A stretch of 64,000 nt of DNA, from assembly GCF_039524395.1 (NCBI RefSeq), contig NZ_BAAAGO010000032.1; one strand, written 5' to 3'. The notes below the pieces were generated by a model. It saw only the letters and a program-made list of their open reading frames with translations. It was not told where the DNA came from and ran no database searches. This document shows, in pieces, positions 9,228 through 17,664 of this stretch. The translations under genes and the position numbers were made by a program. Each line of letters starts with the position of its first letter. The stretch's first letter is position 1. The DNA is from Micropruina glycogenica. GTDB taxonomy: Bacteria > Actinomycetota > Actinomycetes > Propionibacteriales > Propionibacteriaceae.

Positions 9228-9276
9228 GAACCGAAGGAACCGTCCCCCACGGTTCAGGGGACGGTTCCTTGGGTTC
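9228..9276. terminator. long inverted repeat after pnp (terminator or REP/MITE-like element)
   Basis: Arms AAGGAACCGTCCCC (9234-9247) and GGGGACGGTTCCTT (9257-9270) pair perfectly over 14 bp. GAACC (9228-9232) and GGTTC (9272-9276) extend the stem to about 20 bp with one mismatch, around a 9-nt loop. It lies 15 bp past the pnp stop codon. There is no T tract. The GGGGACGGTTCCTT core resembles REP-type repeats seen in unrelated bacteria, so it may be a dispersed element that acts as a terminator. Confidence 0.65.
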
Positions 9277-9291
9277 AGCAGCTGTGGACGA

Positions 9292-11487
9292 TCAGGCGTC
9301 GGCCTTTTCTTCGACCACCGGAATAAGCGACAGCTTGCCGCGATCGTCGATGTCAGAGATCTCGACCTGGATCTTCTGGCCGACGCTCACCACGTCTTCG
9401 ACGTTCTCGACGCGGTTGCCGTTGTTCAGCGCCCGCAGCTTGGTGACGTGCAGCAGGCCGTCCTTGCCGGGCAGCAGCGACACGAACGCACCGAAGTTCA
9501 TCACCTTGACGACCGTGCCGAGGTAGCGCTCGCCCTTCTCGGGCATGGTCGGGTTGGCGATCGCGTTGATCATGGCCCGAGCGGCGTCCGCCGACTCACC
9601 GTTGTCGGCACCGATGTAGATGGTGCCGTCGTCCTCGATCGAGATGTTGGCGCCGGTGTCGTCCTGGATCTGGTTGATCATCTTGCCCTTGGGGCCGATC
9701 ACCTCACCGATCTTGTCGACCGGGATCTTGATGCTGATGATCCGCGGCGCGAACGGCGACATCTCGTCGGGCACGTCGATGGCCTCACCCATCACGTCGA
9801 GCAGGGTGTGCCGCGCCTCGCGGGCCTGCAGCAGCGCACCGGCCAGCACGTCGGCGGGAATGCCGTCGAGCTTGGTGTCGAGCTGCAGCGCGGTGACGAA
9901 GTCACGGGTGCCGGCGACCTTGAAGTCCATGTCGCCCAGCGCGTCCTCGGCACCCAGGATGTCGGTGAGCGCGACGTAGCGCATCTGGCCGTCGATCTCG
10001 TCGCTCATCAGGCCCATCGCGATGCCGGCGACCGGCGCCTTCAGCGGCACGCCCGCGTTCAGCAGCGACAGGGTGGACGCACACACCGAACCCATCGAGG
10101 TGGAGCCGTTGGAGCCGAGCGCCTCGGACACCTGACGGATCGCGTAGGGGAACTCCTCGCGCTTGGGCAGCACCGGCACCAGGGCACGCTCGGCGAGCGC
10201 TCCGTGGCCGATCTCACGCCGCTTCGGCGACCCGACCCGGCCGGTCTCACCGGTGGAGTAGGGCGGGAAGTTGTAGTTGTGCATGTAGCGCTTGGTGGTC
10301 TCGGGCGCCAGCGAGTCGATCTTCTGCTCCATGTCGAGCATGTTCAGCGTGGTGACGCCCAGAATCTGGGTCTCGCCGCGCATGAACAGCGCCGAACCGT
10401 GCACCCGGGGGATGACCCCGACCTCAGCGCTCAGCGTGCGAATGTCGCGCAGCCCGCGGCCGTCGATGCGCACCTCCTCGGTGAGCGTCTTGCGGCGCAC
10501 GACCTTCTTGGTGAGCGCGCGGTAGGCGCCGGTGATCTCTTTCTCACGGCCTTCGAACTGGCCGTCGAGTTCGGTGTGCAGGTCGGCGAGCAGGTTCTCG
10601 GTCGACACCTCGCGCTCGTGCTTGCCCACGATGGTCATCACCTTGGTCAGCCGCTCGGTGGCGGCGGCCGAGACGGCCTCGAACACGTCCGGCTGGTAGT
10701 CCAGGAACACCGGGTAGCTGCCGACGCTCTTGGGGAACTTGGCGGCCAGTTCGACCTGCGCATCGCACAGCGCCTTGATGAACGGCTTGGCGGCCTCGAG
10801 GCCCTGGGCCACGATCTCTTCGGTCGGGGCGACGCGGCCGGAGCGAACCAGATCCCAGGTCTGCTCGGTCGACTCGGCCTCGACCATCATGATCGCGACG
10901 TCGCCGTCAGCCAGCACGCGGCCGGCCACCACCATGTCGAAGGTGGCGTCCTCGAGTTGCGCCACGGTGGGGAAGCCGACCCAGTCGTTGCCGATCAGGG
11001 CGACGCGCACGCCGCCGACGGGGCCGGTGAACGGCAGGCCGGCCAGGGTGGTGGACGCCGAGCCGGCGTTGATGGCCAGCACGTCGTAGAGCACGTCGGG
11101 GTTGAGCGCCATGACGGTGATGACGACCTGGACCTCGTTGCGCAGCCCCTTCACGAAGCACGGCCGCAGCGGACGGTCGGTGAGCCGGCAGGCGAGAATC
11201 GCGGCCTCGCCGGGCCGTCCTTCACGACGGAAGAACGAGCCGGGAATGCGTCCCGCGGCGTACATGCGCTCTTCGACGTCGACGGTCAGGGGGAAGAAGT
11301 CGACACCGTCGCGCGGGTTGTTCGACGCGGTGGTGGCCGAGAGCAGCATGGTGTCGCCGTCGAGGTAGACAGAGGCGCAACCGTTGGCCTGGCGGGCCAG
11401 CAGGCCCGACTCGAAGCGGACGACGTGCTTGCCATGGGTGCCGTTGTCGATGACGGCTTCGGTGTACTGCAGATCAGGTCCCTCCAC
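9292..11487 (-). CDS. pnp: polyribonucleotide nucleotidyltransferase (PNPase)
   Basis: PNPase is a phosphorolytic 3'-5' exoribonuclease. The 731-residue product has two RNase PH-like cores (FFPLTVDVEERMYAAGRIPGSFFRREGRP; PPYSTGETGRVGSPKRREIGHGALAERAL), then a KH domain (IGPKGKMINQIQDDTGANISIEDDGT) and an S1 domain (YLGTVVKVMNFGAFVSLLPGKDGLLHV). The active-site region GSNGSTSMGSVCASTL and D...DMDFKVAGT are present. I chose the GTG at 11487 because GGAG lies 5 nt upstream; an in-frame start 24 nt earlier is possible. It follows rpsO after 250 bp, the usual bacterial rpsO-pnp order. Confidence 0.96.
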   Translation of the reverse strand: MEGPDLQYTEAVIDNGTHGKHVVRFESGLLARQANGCASVYLDGDTMLLSATTASNNPRDGVDFFPLTVDVEERMYAAGRIPGSFFRREGRPGEAAILACRLTDRPLRPCFVKGLRNEVQVVITVMALNPDVLYDVLAINAGSASTTLAGLPFTGPVGGVRVALIGNDWVGFPTVAQLEDATFDMVVAGRVLADGDVAIMMVEAESTEQTWDLVRSGRVAPTEEIVAQGLEAAKPFIKALCDAQVELAAKFPKSVGSYPVFLDYQPDVFEAVSAAATERLTKVMTIVGKHEREVSTENLLADLHTELDGQFEGREKEITGAYRALTKKVVRRKTLTEEVRIDGRGLRDIRTLSAEVGVIPRVHGSALFMRGETQILGVTTLNMLDMEQKIDSLAPETTKRYMHNYNFPPYSTGETGRVGSPKRREIGHGALAERALVPVLPKREEFPYAIRQVSEALGSNGSTSMGSVCASTLSLLNAGVPLKAPVAGIAMGLMSDEIDGQMRYVALTDILGAEDALGDMDFKVAGTRDFVTALQLDTKLDGIPADVLAGALLQAREARHTLLDVMGEAIDVPDEMSPFAPRIISIKIPVDKIGEVIGPKGKMINQIQDDTGANISIEDDGTIYIGADNGESADAARAMINAIANPTMPEKGERYLGTVVKVMNFGAFVSLLPGKDGLLHVTKLRALNNGNRVENVEDVVSVGQKIQVEISDIDDRGKLSLIPVVEEKADA

Positions 11488-11737
11488 GGGGACTCCTTTC
11501 GGGTTACCCACCGCTGCGGCGACACGTCCGAACTTCGGCGATTTGAACCCGGTCTTCGATCGAGGCCCGCGGGGTTCTCGACCCGAAAGCCACTACCGAG
11601 GACCGAGGATTCACGTGCGATCGCGCGGTGGACGGTGGATGTTTGCTGTTCAGTTGTTCGGTTGGACGGCTCGTCGCCGAGCGCGTCCGGCCGGGAGAGC
11701 GTTCAGGGGAGCGGCATGAGCCACTCCCCTGTCGAAG
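11488..11737. other. rpsO-pnp intergenic region
   Basis: No gene is visible on either strand. The 250 bp hold the pnp leader. In many bacteria a stem-loop in this leader is the PNPase/RNase III autoregulation site, but I cannot identify a specific structure here by eye. Confidence 0.4.
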
Positions 11738-12001
11738 TCAGCGACGCAGGCCGAGCCGCGCGATCAGTTCGCGGTAGTGCTCGATGTCTTGCTTCGCGAC
11801 GTAGTTCAGCAGCCGGCGACGCTGGCCGACCAGCAGCATCAGGCCGCGGCGGCTGTGGTGGTCGCCCTTGTGCACCTTGAGGTGTTCGGTCAGGTGCGCG
11901 ATGCGGCGGGTGAGCAGAGCGATCTGCACGTCCGGCGAACCCGTGTCACCCGGCTTGGTGGCGAATTCTTGGATGGTCTTCTTCTTCAGATCAGCGTCCA
12001 T
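11738..12001 (-). CDS. rpsO: 30S ribosomal protein S15
   Basis: S15 binds 16S rRNA in the central domain of the small subunit and forms bridge contacts with 23S rRNA. The 87-residue product carries the family signature: GDTGSPDVQIALLTRRIAHLTEHLKVHKGDHHSRRGLMLLVGQRRRLLNYV, including the conserved H-x-x-D-x-x-S-R-R-G-L. The ATG at 12001 is preceded by GAGAGGAG. Length is normal within two residues. Confidence 0.97.
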   Translation of the reverse strand: MDADLKKKTIQEFATKPGDTGSPDVQIALLTRRIAHLTEHLKVHKGDHHSRRGLMLLVGQRRRLLNYVAKQDIEHYRELIARLGLRR

Positions 12002-12136
12002 GAAGGCTGCTGCTCTCCTCTCGGTTTCCCGTTGCGCGGCGCACCCCTGCCGGTGGCACGATGTCGAATGAGATCGCTGGGCTGCTCTGACGAGTCCGCG
12101 GGCGTCCTGACGCCAACAACGAAGCTTACCGCAGGC

Positions 12137-12811
12137 TCAGGAGTAGCCAAAACCGCCCGATGCGGGCGGGTAGCCGGGCGGTGCGGGCGGGTAGCCCGGC
12201 GGCACCCGGCGACGGCTGTTACGCCAGTGCTGCACCATGCCCCAGCCCACGATCGCGGCCCCCACGATCGTCGAGAACCAGCCGAGCAGCGAGGTCGGTA
12301 GCGAGAACTCCGGGTCGCCGTCTTCTGCCACGAAGTTCAGCCCGAAGTACAGGCCGAGCACGTAGCCGATGACCAGAAACGTGAGCCCCAGCCAGGGCTG
12401 CGGACCCTCTTCTTCGACACCCAGCTGCGTGAACGCCGCCCAGGCCACGCCGAGCCACGAGATCACCACCCCCGCCCAGTACTGGTCGACCACGTAGATC
12501 AGCACCGCACCGATGGCCAGCCCGATGTAGAGCACCCACGCGTCTCGGCCGACCAGCAGGCTGCGGGCCGTCCGACGGGTGCCGGGCAGCACCAGCATGC
12601 CGAGCAGAATGAACACGGTGAACGCCACTGGGTAGAGCAGCACCAGCACGAAGGCCACCGGGCCGAAATCTTCGACCGGGCCCTGGTAGGTGAAGCCGTA
12701 GGCGTCGAGCCACTCGGCCCCGACCAACAACATCTGCACGACCGTGTTCACCGCGAACAGCAGACCTGCCCGTAGAAACCCGCCAACTCCTGATGTGCCC
12801 CCGCCGCTCAT
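12137..12811 (-). CDS. hypothetical polytopic membrane protein
   Basis: A 224-residue protein that I do not recognise. It has about six hydrophobic helices: around residues 11-30, 42-65, 82-100, 103-125, 135-155 and 175-195. The C-terminus is a proline/glycine/tyrosine tail with PPGYPPAPPGYPPASGG, a motif often found at the ends of actinobacterial membrane proteins. I chose the ATG at 12811 because sequence upstream of it in the same frame is arginine-rich and non-protein-like. It lies downstream of rpsO in the opposite gene order and has its own 5' region facing the sigma-factor remnant. Confidence 0.75.
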   Translation of the reverse strand: MSGGGTSGVGGFLRAGLLFAVNTVVQMLLVGAEWLDAYGFTYQGPVEDFGPVAFVLVLLYPVAFTVFILLGMLVLPGTRRTARSLLVGRDAWVLYIGLAIGAVLIYVVDQYWAGVVISWLGVAWAAFTQLGVEEEGPQPWLGLTFLVIGYVLGLYFGLNFVAEDGDPEFSLPTSLLGWFSTIVGAAIVGWGMVQHWRNSRRRVPPGYPPAPPGYPPASGGFGYS

Positions 12812-12912
12812 TCGGCCATGGTAGGCGAACCGGCCGGGCACGCCCCTGGGCGCTCGTCTGAAAGATCTCGACCGTTCGGTGTCGCAACGCTGACCGGCAC
12901 CGACGACCGGGC

Positions 12913-13131
12913 ACTGGCGCGGACGCCCTGTGGCTGGCCGAACTCGACGTGCTGGCCGTGCCGCTGGTCGCCTGTCACCCCTACCACGCGGCGCGCGACG
13001 AACTGCTGCGCCGGCTGGGCCGCGTCGACGAGGCCGAAGCCGCCAACCGCACCGCCCTGAGCTTGACCAGTGACCAGGCCAAACAGCGGCCACTGCACGA
13101 GCGATTTGATAGGGAGCAAGATCACGCCTGA
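12913..13131 (+). pseudogene. C-terminal remnant of an ECF-type sigma factor (DUF6596 group)
   Basis: An open frame on the plus strand reads GADALWLAELDVLAVPL, then CHPYHAARDELLRRLGRVDE and AEAANRTALSLTSDQAKQRP before a stop at 13131. The block YHxxRxELLRRLGRxxEAxxAxxxAxxLTxxxxER is the C-terminal TPR-like end of the large ECF sigma factors carrying DUF6596. No sigma-2 or sigma-4 region lies upstream; that space is taken by the start of the neighbouring minus-strand gene. About 85% of the gene is absent. Confidence 0.55.
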
Positions 13132-13251
13132 TTGGGCACCACCACCGATGCCGAATCGTGCACAAACTTCTTGAACCGTCTTACCGAAAGTACGCAATAG
13201 GCACGGTTAGGCTGACACCGCAGTCGTTCCCCAGACCAGCGCGGAGTTGCC

Positions 13252-15393
13252 ATGAAACCCAACACGTACCGTCGAATGTTGGCAGTGGTCACCACGTGGC
13301 TGGCGGTCGGCACATTACTGAGCGCCGTCACGGCGCAGTCGCCCCAGGCTGCCCCCGCCACGGCACCCGTGCTGACCAGACCGCTGCCCACCGAGCCCGA
13401 CGACTACGACGTGCTCGCCGCCACCGGTGACTGGATCTGGGCCTCACTGCCGTCTGACTCCCACGAGCACAGCAGCCTGTCGAAGGACGGCGGGCGCACC
13501 TGGACCCACCACGTCCAGATGCCTTCCGAAGGGGGCTGGTACGCCGCCGGGGCCGGCCGGCTCGCCTTCTTCGGAACCGACGAAGACGCATTCTCTGGAC
13601 CGGCCTACTTCTACCCCACTGAGCTCACCAGCAGCGGCTGGGGCGAGTTCTGGAAAATCTCGGTCATGGGAACGAAAGCCACTTTGTCGACCGATCTTCA
13701 TTTGGCTCGAGCCGGTCAATCGTCAACGACAGCCACTTTCAGTGCTCTGCCGAAAAAGTTGAAGAATCCCAGTCATACCTATGCATTCACCGCCGATTCG
13801 GCTCACCTGGTGCGCATCACGACTACCGCCGGCTCGGCCGACTACGCATCGGTCTTCGACGTCAGAACGGCGAAAAGCCTGGGCCGGATCACCCTGCCCC
13901 GAACGTCCCAGCACCAGGTCAGCGGGTCGGCGCTGTACTCGCTGACCGCAACCAAGGCCGGGCTGAACCTGTGCCGGCAACCGCTGCCGTCCGGCAGCGC
14001 GACCTGTTCGACGGTCGTCGCCGGCGACCAGCGCAAGGCAGCGGCCACGCTGTACCAGTTCGGCGCCAACGCGATCGTGCGAACCCGGTCGAGCACGAGT
14101 CCCCTGCTGGTGGCGCCCGACGGCACCGTCACACCCGTCCGACTGCCCGCCGGCACGGCGACGTGGAAGCGTGACGGCACCGGCGATCCGCGCCGTCCGC
14201 TGCTGCGCACCGAAGACGCCGACGGCACTCCCCATCACGTGAGGGTCGCGGCCGACGGGAGCGTGTCGGAGTACCTGAAGGTGAAACAGGTGCCGATGCA
14301 GGTCAACGACCTGACCCTCGCACCGACCCGCGTCTTCGCAACGTTGTGGACCTGGCAGCCCGAGCGGTTCACGGGGGGTTGGGGGCCGCTGCCGCAGCAG
14401 TGGGCTCTGGACGACGGATCGATCGGGCCGGCGACCACGAGCCCGTTGGACGTGAGGCGGGTCTCGGGATCGCGCTGGATCGTGCAGGACAGCAGCGACC
14501 GCCAGTACCTCTACGACGCGGGCCGCAAGGGTGCGAGGGTCGGCGACGTCTACGACCTGAGCGGCCCGTACCTGTTGCATGAGAAGTCGGTGACCTTGAT
14601 CTCGGGCAGGACGGTGGCAACCAAACGTGCCGAGGCGATCTTCGGAAGCCTGGTGGCCGAGCACGTGGACACCCCCAAGGGCCAGCAGGGCTATTGGGCG
14701 GCAATGCGCAACCTGGCCGACCCGTCGATGCGGCCGGTCACGGTCAAGGTGTCGCCCGACTCACGACTGTTCTCGTACCTACGGTTGTGGGGAGACTGGC
14801 TGGGCTCCACCGTCGAGCCGGGCAGTCTGCGACTGGTCAACTGGCGCACCGGCAAGGTGCTGAACCGGGTCGCCGACCTGGTGCACCTGGGCGACGGCTT
14901 CGCGGTGCTGAGTGACGACAACTACCGACTGTCGATTCTGAACCTGACCAGCGGAAAGACCACGGTGCTCGAGAAGGGCAGTCGATCGCTGGAGTTCTCG
15001 GCCTACGGCAACAGGCTCGCCTACCACGACGGCACCCGGCTGATCGTGCGCACGGTGCCGGGTTCCGGCCGTCCGCGGTTACTCGGAGTTCTGACCAGCG
15101 GCAAGACGACCAAGAAGTCGCCCTGGAAGGCGGCGATCGACCTCACCAAACCGCTGGCGGCGGGCACCATCGTGATTCGTGACGCCAAGGGCCGGGTGGT
15201 GCGCACGCTGGCCACGGCGGCGTCCGACACGGGCTCGCTGCGGGGTATCTCGTGGAGCGGTCGCGACACCACCGGCAGGCAACTCAAGGGCCGCTTCACC
15301 TGGGAGCTGGTCGCGGCAGCCACGGACGGCAGCGGCTACGCGGTCGCAGTCACCGGTGACGGCGCGGCGCGAGGCACCATCACCGCGGGCTGA
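13252..15393 (+). CDS. exported beta-propeller-like protein with C-terminal FlgD-type Ig domain (paralog 1)
   Basis: A 713-residue exported protein with a Sec signal peptide (hydrophobic core about residues 9-28, Ala-rich cleavage region to about 36). Residues near 75 carry an Asp-box-like LSKDGGRTW. The long middle is strand-rich with repeated W/Y-G-x-x motifs, consistent with a beta-propeller (inference). The final 90 residues, PWKAAIDLTKPLAAG...VVRTLATAASDTGSLRGISWSGRD...GRFTWEL, match the FlgD Ig-like fold. It shares many blocks with the next gene, such as LCRQPLPSG, HHVRV and LGDGFAVL, so the two are tandem paralogs. Function unknown. Confidence 0.75.
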   Translation: MKPNTYRRMLAVVTTWLAVGTLLSAVTAQSPQAAPATAPVLTRPLPTEPDDYDVLAATGDWIWASLPSDSHEHSSLSKDGGRTWTHHVQMPSEGGWYAAGAGRLAFFGTDEDAFSGPAYFYPTELTSSGWGEFWKISVMGTKATLSTDLHLARAGQSSTTATFSALPKKLKNPSHTYAFTADSAHLVRITTTAGSADYASVFDVRTAKSLGRITLPRTSQHQVSGSALYSLTATKAGLNLCRQPLPSGSATCSTVVAGDQRKAAATLYQFGANAIVRTRSSTSPLLVAPDGTVTPVRLPAGTATWKRDGTGDPRRPLLRTEDADGTPHHVRVAADGSVSEYLKVKQVPMQVNDLTLAPTRVFATLWTWQPERFTGGWGPLPQQWALDDGSIGPATTSPLDVRRVSGSRWIVQDSSDRQYLYDAGRKGARVGDVYDLSGPYLLHEKSVTLISGRTVATKRAEAIFGSLVAEHVDTPKGQQGYWAAMRNLADPSMRPVTVKVSPDSRLFSYLRLWGDWLGSTVEPGSLRLVNWRTGKVLNRVADLVHLGDGFAVLSDDNYRLSILNLTSGKTTVLEKGSRSLEFSAYGNRLAYHDGTRLIVRTVPGSGRPRLLGVLTSGKTTKKSPWKAAIDLTKPLAAGTIVIRDAKGRVVRTLATAASDTGSLRGISWSGRDTTGRQLKGRFTWELVAAATDGSGYAVAVTGDGAARGTITAG

Positions 15394-15448
15394 CCGGTTG
15401 CGCGGGCGGATTAGCCTGGCCGCACCCCCAGCAGAATCGGAGGGCCGC

Positions 15449-17584
15449 ATGAGCATCGTCACTGCAGCCAAGACGGCTCTGGCTACGGTTGTCGCTGCTG
15501 CCGCGCTGAGCGCGTGCACCGGCACAAGTCCGGCGCCGACCGGCGACGCAGCACCGCCGCGCGACACGGCCGTGCTCTTCCAGGACGCGCTGCCCAGCGC
15601 CCCGGTCGACTTCACTGTGCTGGCCGCCACGCAGAACGTCATCTGGGCGTCGTTCAACGCCCCCGCCTCGATGTCGGGTGACCGCATCTCGCTCGACGGT
15701 GGCGGCACCTGGCAACGCGGCATCGGCCAGTCGTCGATCACCCGGGCCAGTGGCAGCAACGGACGGTTCGGCTATGCCGCGACCAATGACGAGCTCCCGA
15801 TTCCCTACCTGATGAGCCCCACCGATCCGGCGGCGGCCAAAGCCCTGCGCTGGGACGACGACGGCTCGCGCTACCTGGCCGTCGGGGTCGGCGCTGCGCT
15901 GAGCAGCAACGGCACGCTGGCCACCGCCGACAGCCGCCGCACGGTGAAGTTCCCGACCCTGCCCAGCGGGCTGGTCTCGCCGAAGCACACGTACTCGTTC
16001 ACCGGCGACGCGGCCCTGGCCGTGCGCATCACCACGACGAGCAGCGGCCACGACTACGCGGCCATGGTTGACGCGCGCACCGGCAAGAAGGCCGGAGTGC
16101 TCACCCTGCCCCGAACCGCCCAGCATCGGGTGCAGGGCTCTGACCTCTATTCGCTGAGCGCCGACGCCACCGGCCTCACCCTGTGCCGCCAGCCGCTGCC
16201 GTCGGGCGAGGCGGCGTGCCGACTCGTCGTCGCCGGTGATCGCTCGGGTACGAACCCGACGCTGTACCAGTGGGGCGCGCTTTCGGTGATCAAAGACCCC
16301 GCGGGCGCGCAGCCGCTGCTGGTCGAAGCCGGACGGGTCACCCCGATCGCGCTGCCCGAGGGCACCGCGTCGTGGCGCGGCGAGGGCAACGGCGACCCGA
16401 CCCGTCCGCTGCTGCGCACCGTGGACGCGGCAGGCGAACCGCACCACGTGCGCGTCGGGTCGGACGGCTCGACCGCGGAATGGTTGACCGTTCCCCGCGT
16501 TCCCCAGACCCCGTTCTCGCTGGAGGTCACTCCCACCGCTGTGCTGGGCTCATGGAACGGCGCCAACCGGGTGTGGGTGCGCGCGATGGCCGACGGCCAA
16601 CTGCAGCCGGCCACCTGGCTGCCCGGCCAGGGCGTCAGTGGCGCGTCCGGCTCGCGTTGGCTGATCTGGGGCGGCAAGGCGACCCGCACGCTCTACGACG
16701 CGGGCCAATCGGTGCGCACCGTGAAGGCGTCGGCGTTGAGCGGCCCGTACCTGGGGACCGAGTCGGGCGTTCAACACGCCGACGGACGACAGGTCAGCAC
16801 GACACAGGCCCTGGCCCAGTTCGGCAGCCTGGTGGCCGAGAAGGCGCCACGCAGCGCCGGCACGGGATCACGGGTGTCGATCCGCGACCTCGCCGACGCC
16901 TCGGCCAAGCCGACCACGGTGCGGCTGTCGAAGGGCGACCTCTCCGGCAACGTGTATCTCTGGGGCGACTGGGTGGGGTCGTCGGACTGGAGCGACACGG
17001 GCGATCAGCAGGCGGTGCTGCGCAACCACCGCACCGGGGCGACCCGCGCCCACCAGGGCGCCCTGTGGCAGCTGGGCGACGGGTTCGCGGTTCTCGACCT
17101 GGGTAGTGAGTTGGCGGTCTGGAACTTCGGCACCGACGACGTCATCAAACTGGGCACCCCCTTCGAGCCCGGCGCCGTTGCCGCCTGGGGTGACCTGATC
17201 GTCTACACCACCCAGGCGGTCATTGTGGTCCGCCGGGTGCCCGGCGTGGGCACCAGCCAGCCTCGCCTGCTGGGTGCGGTGACCTCCGGCGACGCCACCC
17301 CCGAGTCGCCCTGGACGGCCGCGATCGACACCACCAAGCCCCTGGCGGCCGGCAATCTGACCATCACCGACAGCACCGGCCTGGTGGTGCGCACGCTACC
17401 CACGCCCGCCGCACCCGACGGCTCGCTGCGCGGCCTCAGCTGGGACGGCCTCGACGACGCCGGTCAGCCGCTACCGAAGGGCACCTACACCTGGACCCTC
17501 ATCGCGTTCGCCGTCGACACCTCGGGCCAGGTGGTGAACGTCACCGGCACCGACGCCGCGACCGGCACCATCAAACGCCGATGA
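15449..17584 (+). CDS. exported lipoprotein, beta-propeller-like with FlgD-type Ig domain (paralog 2)
   Basis: A 711-residue paralog of the preceding gene, 55 bp downstream on the same strand. I chose the ATG at 15449 (GGAGGG upstream) because it begins a lipoprotein signal: VVAAAALSAC, with the lipidated Cys at residue 23. The Asp-box-like ISLDGGGTW, LCRQPLPSGEAAC, RPLLRTVDAAGEPHHVRVGSDGS, FGSLVAEK, LGDGFAVL and the C-terminal SLRGLSWDGLDDAGQPLPKGTYTW FlgD-like block align with paralog 1. Thus one copy is probably secreted or wall-retained and the other membrane-anchored. A REP-like palindrome follows at 17618. Function unknown. Confidence 0.76.
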   Translation: MSIVTAAKTALATVVAAAALSACTGTSPAPTGDAAPPRDTAVLFQDALPSAPVDFTVLAATQNVIWASFNAPASMSGDRISLDGGGTWQRGIGQSSITRASGSNGRFGYAATNDELPIPYLMSPTDPAAAKALRWDDDGSRYLAVGVGAALSSNGTLATADSRRTVKFPTLPSGLVSPKHTYSFTGDAALAVRITTTSSGHDYAAMVDARTGKKAGVLTLPRTAQHRVQGSDLYSLSADATGLTLCRQPLPSGEAACRLVVAGDRSGTNPTLYQWGALSVIKDPAGAQPLLVEAGRVTPIALPEGTASWRGEGNGDPTRPLLRTVDAAGEPHHVRVGSDGSTAEWLTVPRVPQTPFSLEVTPTAVLGSWNGANRVWVRAMADGQLQPATWLPGQGVSGASGSRWLIWGGKATRTLYDAGQSVRTVKASALSGPYLGTESGVQHADGRQVSTTQALAQFGSLVAEKAPRSAGTGSRVSIRDLADASAKPTTVRLSKGDLSGNVYLWGDWVGSSDWSDTGDQQAVLRNHRTGATRAHQGALWQLGDGFAVLDLGSELAVWNFGTDDVIKLGTPFEPGAVAAWGDLIVYTTQAVIVVRRVPGVGTSQPRLLGAVTSGDATPESPWTAAIDTTKPLAAGNLTITDSTGLVVRTLPTPAAPDGSLRGLSWDGLDDAGQPLPKGTYTWTLIAFAVDTSGQVVNVTGTDAATGTIKRR

Positions 17585-17617
17585 TCGAGTCCATCAACCA
17601 CAGCAGAAGGCACGACG

Positions 17618-17643
17618 GAGATTCCGGCGTGCGCCGGAATGAC
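17618..17643. repeat. REP-like palindrome copy 2
   Basis: Core TTCCGGCG-tgc-GCCGGAAT, an 8-bp perfect inverted repeat with a 3-nt loop, within 26 nt shared at 23 positions with 5003-5028. It lies between the convergent ends of the lipoprotein gene and ahcY and could also terminate transcription. Confidence 0.6.
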
Positions 17644-17664
17644 TGACAAGGGCCGGGCGGAGGG

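Noticed and set aside
9034..11880. 948-codon plus-strand open frame opposite pnp
   Set aside because: Composition is that of an antisense shadow; PNPase on the other strand has all family motifs.
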